Assembly: GCA_022457155.1 (NCBI GenBank)
Contig: JAJGOT010000289.1
Coordinates: 189,501-253,500 of the forward strand
DNA from: Cladopsammia gracilis
Lineage: Eukaryota; Cnidaria; Anthozoa; Scleractinia; Dendrophylliidae
Length of the DNA: 64,000 bases
Direction of reading: 5' to 3'
Position 1 is the first letter of the stretch. Each line of letters starts with the position of its first letter. Shown piece by piece: positions 59,026-64,000 of the stretch. The position numbers were made by a program, and so were the translations under genes. The notes beneath the pieces were generated by a model, which saw only the letters and a list, made by a program, of their open reading frames with translations, searched no databases and was not told the origin of the DNA.

Positions 59026-59414
59026 ATACATCTTTGTGCCCCTCAGAGGGGGCACAAAGATGGCGGCCAAAAATTCAAAGTCTTAATTACACCAAAAATC
59101 ACATCCAAAAATATTTTATTTGCTATAAGCTCAATTAACTCGGCTTATAAGCACTTATCATGCAAACAATAACTTTTAGCTGATTCAATTTTGTTTATTT
59201 TCGCGGCTTTTCTGAAATAGCGTGACGCATTGCGTGACACATTTAAAACCTTTGTAAATCGGAAGCAAAACATCGTTAAAACCTGAAACTTTTTTTGAAA
59301 GATTATAACACTTGTATCCACATACCATGTTAGAAACAGCTTTGTAGGACGTTTCCTTTAGATTTTTATAATTTTTATGACGTCATGTGAAAGCCAAGAA
59401 TAGGCATGTATATC

Positions 59415-61430
59415 GAGGAACGAATACAACTAAATTTAAAGAGGATCTATCAGTTTTTCATGAAGGTGTTTTAGAGTCTCTATTAATCGAAATAACAACT
59501 AATAAGAACGAAAAAAATAGTGATAGGCATCAGTCTTATATCGTCCACCGAATAGGAAATTGAATGAGTTTGAAGACAAACTTGAAAACCTGTTAGGTAA
59601 AATAACTCGTGAAAACAAACAAACAATTCTACCTTATGGGAGATTTTAATATTGATATGCTAAAAATGAATCAAACACTGTCTTCTGATAACTTCATGCA
59701 TCAATTGTTTTCTTATTGTTTCTATCTTCTCATAACTAAGACTACCAGAATAACAGAAAAGAGTGCAACATTAATTGACAACATATTAACGAACACATTT
59801 AGCGACAACGACTTAAGAGGTAAACTGTTTGGCGACATATCAGATCATCTCCCAGTTTTTTCAATTAAACAAGATATAAAAATAGAAAAGACAGAAAAGA
59901 AATTCAAGTTAGACACATTAAGACAGAAAATATAAATAATTTAATCGACGAACTAGCGTCAAAAAGACTGGACAGAAGTAAATGAAAACAATATGATCTC
60001 AATGAATCATATAACATATTTTATGACAAACTATCACTGGACGAAAAAATGAATTTACTCAAGTTTTCACATTGAGCAAATATGTAGCAAATTTAGGCCT
60101 CTAAATTTGAACCAAATTTGCACTGGGTGTGAAGTGAATGTAAACATACATCTTTGCTCACGTGCAAATTGTGTGCAAATGTGGTGTAAATATACATCTG
60201 CGCAAAATTTACTATATCTTTGCTACCCCAAGCAAATCTCATATTTGCTCATCTTTGCCATGCCGAGCAAACATAAAGAAAATGCGGCATTTACCATCTT
60301 TGCTTTCTTTGCAAATAAAGTGCAAACATCAAGTTTGATTTGCTGCAAATATGGGCAACGTTGTGCAAATTTGGTCTTTACTACACTTTTACTACTGTTT
60401 TGTCACCCATGTAAATCCATTTTTTCGTGCAGTGTATACAAACTGTACAACAAATCAATACCAATCAAAACCTTCTACGGAAAATAAACTCAAATAGAAA
60501 CAATACAGAAACAAGCTTCATCATTTAATCAGAATTTCAAAGTTAGAGGAGACATTTCAAAGACAATTTGAACATTCAAGGAATAATATTAAACAAACAT
60601 GAAATATAATAATTATCGCATTCATTATTTTTTGTTTGTTTATTAAAATTGAAAAGATTTGCCACAAGCTTTTGTCAATAATGATCTTAAAAAACCGACT
60701 CACTTGAAATAGCACCACTAATCAAACAACCACTCACTTTAATTTTCAATAAATAGTTTACAACAGGTACAATTCCTGATAAATTAAAGATTTCACTAAT
60801 CACACCTGTATATAAAAATGAAGAGGAAAATATACCTGTAGCTGTTTTGCCGTGTTTGTCAAAAATAATATTAGAAAAAATAATGTACAACAGATTAATT
60901 AGCTTTATAGAGAAAAAACAGTTTCGATTTCGGAAGAATCACTCAACAGAAACAGTTATTATAGACCTTATATCTAAATTTACCGATGCAATGGATATGG
61001 ATATATTTGCGGCTGGCATATTTTTAGACTTATCAAAAGCATTTGATACTGCTGACCACTCTATCAAAATCGCTAAGCTGGAACACTATGAAATATGAGG
61101 TCAGGATAGCTCTTAAATAATTCAAAACGTATCTATAACAGACTTAAATCAAATAGTTAAATTGAAAAATACCCTGTCGAACAAAGAAAAAATCACATGT
61201 GGAGTGCCACAAGGCTCAGTTCTAGGGCCTCTACTATTTTTAATTTATATGAATGACATCCATAAAAGCTCAAGAATATTATCATTTATTCTCTTTGCAG
61301 ATGCGACGACACTAATGCTTTTTAATTTACTCATATACAGATATTAAAGCTCTCAATGACACATTAAATAATGAATTAAACAAGGTAACAAAATGGCTAC
61401 AAGCAAATATTAAGCTTATTTTGAACATTA
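59415..61430 (+). pseudogene. Degenerate CR1/L2-like LINE (endonuclease and reverse transcriptase)
   Basis: Frameshifted remnants run in order. The endonuclease region reads EDLSVFHEGVLESLLIEITT, YRPPNRKLNEFEDKLENLLG, LMGDFNIDML, TRITEKSATLIDNILTN and GDISDHLPVF (to about 59900). A 400-bp insertion follows (60035-60434). The reverse transcriptase then reads KIILEKIMYNRLISFIEKKQ, FRKNHSTETVIIDLISKFTD, FLDLSKAFDT, TCGVPQGSVLGPLLFLIYMN and FADATTLML. The catalytic F-A-D-D box reads FADA, so an essential aspartate is lost. The fragment ends KVTKWLQANIKLILNIKK at about 61430 and is joined to an EGLN fragment. Confidence 0.88.
60035..60434. mobile_element. CACTA/EnSpm-like non-autonomous element, 400 bp
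   Basis: It begins CACTGGACGAAAAAATG and ends CATTTTTTCGTGCAGTG, an imperfect inverted repeat. TAT lies on both sides (60032-60034 and 60435-60437). The empty site is present at 57948-57950 in the other LINE copy. CACTG ends with a 3-bp duplication fit CACTA/EnSpm. The interior is rich in TTTGC/GCAAA motifs in both orientations. Confidence 0.85.
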
Positions 61431-61456
61431 AAAAACACAGGTTATTCGGCTTTTTA

Positions 61457-62545
61457 ATGGCGGTTTGTGCATTTTGTTTCACAGAAAAAGCGAATTTATT
61501 GAAATGTTCCAGGGTCCGTGCACGGTTCGTCCACTCAATATTTTTTATTTTTATTCTATATTCAACAATGGAAAAGCCAATCCACAGTCTTATTTTCAGT
61601 TTTTTATTTAAAATTCTGCCAATACAGAACCCGATTTTGCCTAAAACACATCGTTTTATTCAAGTTCACATTAAAACCACTTAACCTAAATTATGTACAA
61701 AAGAAAAACGTCAAAATCTCCCAAAATTGCTAAAATTTAAGAAATAATCGTCCCTTTAATAATCGTCTCTGTAGTAGGTATAATTGGTAATTTTTAATCA
61801 TACTTGGCTGTTTTAAATGCATTTGTAACTATTTCAGAAGACAATATTTTCCAATTTTACCAGGGGAGTGGGGAGGGTCATGCTTTCGGACCCCCCCGGT
61901 GACTCACACTCTTGCGACCAATTGCGCTCTTCGCCCTCTGCAGGCCCTGAGAGAATTGGGCTAACAGAAGAAACTTTGATTTAAATGGAACAGAAAGATT
62001 GAGAAGGGCCTGAAGAGATAGTCAGAAACAATCTATCCTTCCCAGTTCTACTTCTCTCAAGTTTTGTACCAACCCCTGATCAGTGTTTTAGAGTTGCTTG
62101 CAGGAAGGACCAGGGCTGATATCCTTAAGACTTTTTCTTATCAATTCCAAAACCTCCCCACCTCAGCTATTTTTCGACAAAAGCAACATTTAACACAGTG
62201 GGTCCCTAATCACTAAATCTACTCTTCATATTTCATGAGAACAATGTATAATGCTTCCATTGTTTCCAGCTTCGTTGGAATGACTTTGTTTCCAGGCACA
62301 AAGGTCTGTTTGCTCTTGTTAACTTGTTCAACAGCATCATTTTAAACTGTTTTCACTATAAAAGTATGATAAAAATTGGGGAAATTTTCGGTTCTTTGTT
62401 GTCTACAACTCGTTTTATACGAGGTGATAAGAACAGTGGAGTTTTGTTCGTTGCACCCGGAGGAGTTTCTATCATCAAAATCAATTTGTCATTTTGGACT
62501 AGACTGCATCAGCAGAAGTTTTAATTTCTTTCTAAGCGATGGAAC
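61457..62545 (+). pseudogene. EGLN remnant: first 58 nt of CDS plus 3' flank, coding body lost
   Basis: Positions 61457-61514 read MAVCAFCFTEKANLLKCSR, nearly the same as the start of the EGLN gene at 47693 (CAFCSTEEANLLKCSR). Then about 270 bp of unrelated sequence follows. From about 61790 to 62545 the sequence again matches the region after the EGLN gene (49060-49850; for example TACTTGGCTGTTTTAAATGC, GTTTTAGAGTTGCTTGCAGG, AAAACCTCCCCACCTCAGCT). Nearly the whole reading frame is gone, and LINE sequence lies directly upstream, so this cannot be functional. Confidence 0.85.
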
Positions 62546-64000
62546 TTAAACTCAATGGAAATGCTCTGAATTGCCCTCAGTAGAAACCACACAGGAGACA
62601 AGGAAACACAAGCAAAGTAAGGTAGATAATTTGTATTGAAATCTTGTTCGTTAGTTTTAAGCTCCTCGAATGGACCGTTTTTTTTTCTCAAAGAAATCCT
62701 TATAATTTCGCTGTTATGTAACGGTTACTGTGACACTCACATAACTTGGGCTATATGTGTCTCGACGAGACTTCGTCAAAATTCAACCTGAATTGAGATA
62801 TGTTTTTCACTTGATACACATTGTATAACTTGACATTTATCCCGGCATTACTACATTTCTCGACCTGTGTAGCCAACTGAGGATCATGCTAGGGAAATGT
62901 TTAAATAAAATATAAGATGACTCATATCTTGACAGAATATGACAAATTCCAACCTTAAAACAATTTGCAAAGCTTTTTCGAGAAACTATGTAGGGCGTTT
63001 TTTATTCCTCTTGCTTGTCTTTTTTTGTCTTTTTTAATGTTTTCTATTTGTTTTCTTCTTTTTTTTTTTTGCTTGAAAAACGTTGCCCCTAGGCTCTGTC
63101 ATCCCTGAGGCATGATCGAAGTAATCCCACAATGACAAATCCTTTGACGAAATCAGCCGCGCTTAAAATCGCGCCCCAGGACAGCAGCTGCAAATCGAAA
63201 AAGCCTTATTAAGGGGGAAGGGGGAGAGTTTTTCTTGAGACAGACTGTCTGGAAGGGCCAAGATTTGACAGAAAAAAAAAACCGCATTTGTAAGTATTTT
63301 TCACCATTTTTCTCACTTTCCTACATATTTTATATTGATCAATGAACCTATTTTAATTTTTTTTTAAATACAAATTTAATGTTTGGTATCCCGGAATCCT
63401 CTTTTCTAAATATCCCGTACACTCGTAAATTTTCCCCCCAAAATTTCCCGTATCCCTCTAGTGTTTTACCTAAATATCCCGTATCCCAATAACCGGGCCT
63501 CTTTAATTTGTTGAGTTTGAAATATGGTTTCCGTGCCGGTATAATTCGTTTTCAAATCTCCCTTTTCTTATTTAGGCGATTTACAAGGTATAAGTTATGT
63601 GTTGTTAATTTTTGACAAAAAAAAAAATTCTAATTTCGCAACAACCAAGAAAATTTTGCAATTTGAATAAATGGGACTCATTAACAGTGTAGTTAAGAGG
63701 CGAGGTTAAAGTATTGATTAAGCAAAACATCTGCCATTTCTACATTGTTTATGGACAAGAAGACAATACACTAACCGGTTGCAATTTGATAATACAAGTC
63801 ATTTTCTCATCGTTTTACATAAATATCCCGTATCCCAATAACCGGGCCTCTTTAATTTGTTGAGTTTGAAATATGGTTCATGAATTGCTGACTAACAAAA
63901 AATATATACAAGTTGAGGTATAAAAAACAATTTCTACGCCATAGTAAAAACGCGACGAAAATATTCTCAAATATTTATCTCGCTTTGGAATTGAAAATAG
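62546..64000. other. Right-end intergenic DNA
   Basis: It is AT-rich, with T-runs and A-runs and no supported gene. The only clear structure is the 67-bp direct repeat described separately. Confidence 0.5.
63463..63878. repeat. 67-bp direct repeat, copies 349 bp apart
   Basis: GTTTTACCTAAATATCCCGT..AATATGGTT (63463-63529) recurs at 63812-63878 with one mismatch (C/A in the ACC/ACA position). AAATATCCCGTA-like words are also scattered at 63410-63480. It may be the ends of a small element or a local duplication. Confidence 0.85.

Larger units (their letters stand above)
55897..59410. repeat. Multi-layer nested inverted-repeat region
   Basis: Three shells pair in mirror order. The outer repeat at 55897-56110 pairs with 59040-59405 (TTGGCTTTCAC/GTGAAAGCCAA). 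A middle shell at 56089-56345 pairs with 58320-58665 (GGTGGCCCATTAGGGCCATA, TTTTATTTCCATTTTGTCAC and a low-complexity A/T tract). An inner shell at 57528-57640 pairs with 58190-58315 (TAGGTATCCCACAATGCA, CGAACCATCGCTGATAAGTC). A separate CCCCAGAGC/GCTCTGGTAAC foldback pair lies at 56362-56432 and 57457-57527. The outer shell is interrupted by the palindrome at 58765-59025. Confidence 0.75.

Noticed and set aside
59609..59935. 108-aa frame considered as a host gene
   Set aside because: GDFNIDML and GDISDHLPVF show it is the endonuclease part of a LINE, with frameshifted LINE sequence on both sides.
61421..61684. 87-aa frame with LINE start and EGLN-like middle
   Set aside because: It is a chance fusion across the LINE/EGLN remnant junction; it continues into unrelated sequence.

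Overview
This is a eukaryotic, animal-type window: spliced genes with GT..AG introns, AT-rich intergenic DNA, and very many short dispersed and palindromic repeats. The gene types (an intronless MYND-type HIF prolyl hydroxylase, a single-exon B-box/filamin/NHL protein, Penelope-like and CR1/L2-like retroelement debris) and the repeat landscape suggest a cnidarian, most likely a stony coral. That taxonomic call is inference.

Layout, left to right. Positions 614-10509 (minus) hold five exons, consistent in phase, of a gene with a SAM-like domain; both its ends are missing or unresolved. Positions 10510-18471 show no gene I can support, only repeats. Positions 18472-27206 (minus) are a complete five-exon ribosomal protein L11 gene (182 aa) whose last coding exon is only 39 nt and lies behind a 4.9 kb repeat-filled intron. 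Positions 27207-32620 are repeats only. Positions 32621-47460 (minus) are a complete 17-exon SRP54 gene (497 aa). It stands head-to-head, 232 bp from its start codon, with an intronless EGLN/PHD-type HIF prolyl hydroxylase (47693-48808, plus). Positions 48809-53934 are repeats. Positions 53935-55740 (minus) encode a B-box/coiled-coil/filamin/NHL protein of the TRIM2/3/71 type. Its RING and first B-box are broken or replaced by a dispersed repeat.

Positions 55.9-62.6 kb are a transposon graveyard. It contains nested inverted repeats, a Penelope-like reverse-transcriptase fragment folded back on itself, a degenerate CR1/L2-like LINE, a 400-bp CACTA-like element with a matching empty site, and a remnant of the EGLN gene joined to LINE sequence. 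The last 1.4 kb has only a 67-bp direct repeat.

The clear genes are housekeeping (ribosome, protein targeting) or oxygen sensing and do not form a pathway. The most interesting material is the SRP54/EGLN divergent pair, the EGLN remnant, several non-autonomous transposon families with readable target-site duplications, and two hammerhead-ribozyme-like cores of identical geometry in unrelated palindromes. I did not find a convincing undescribed protein system.
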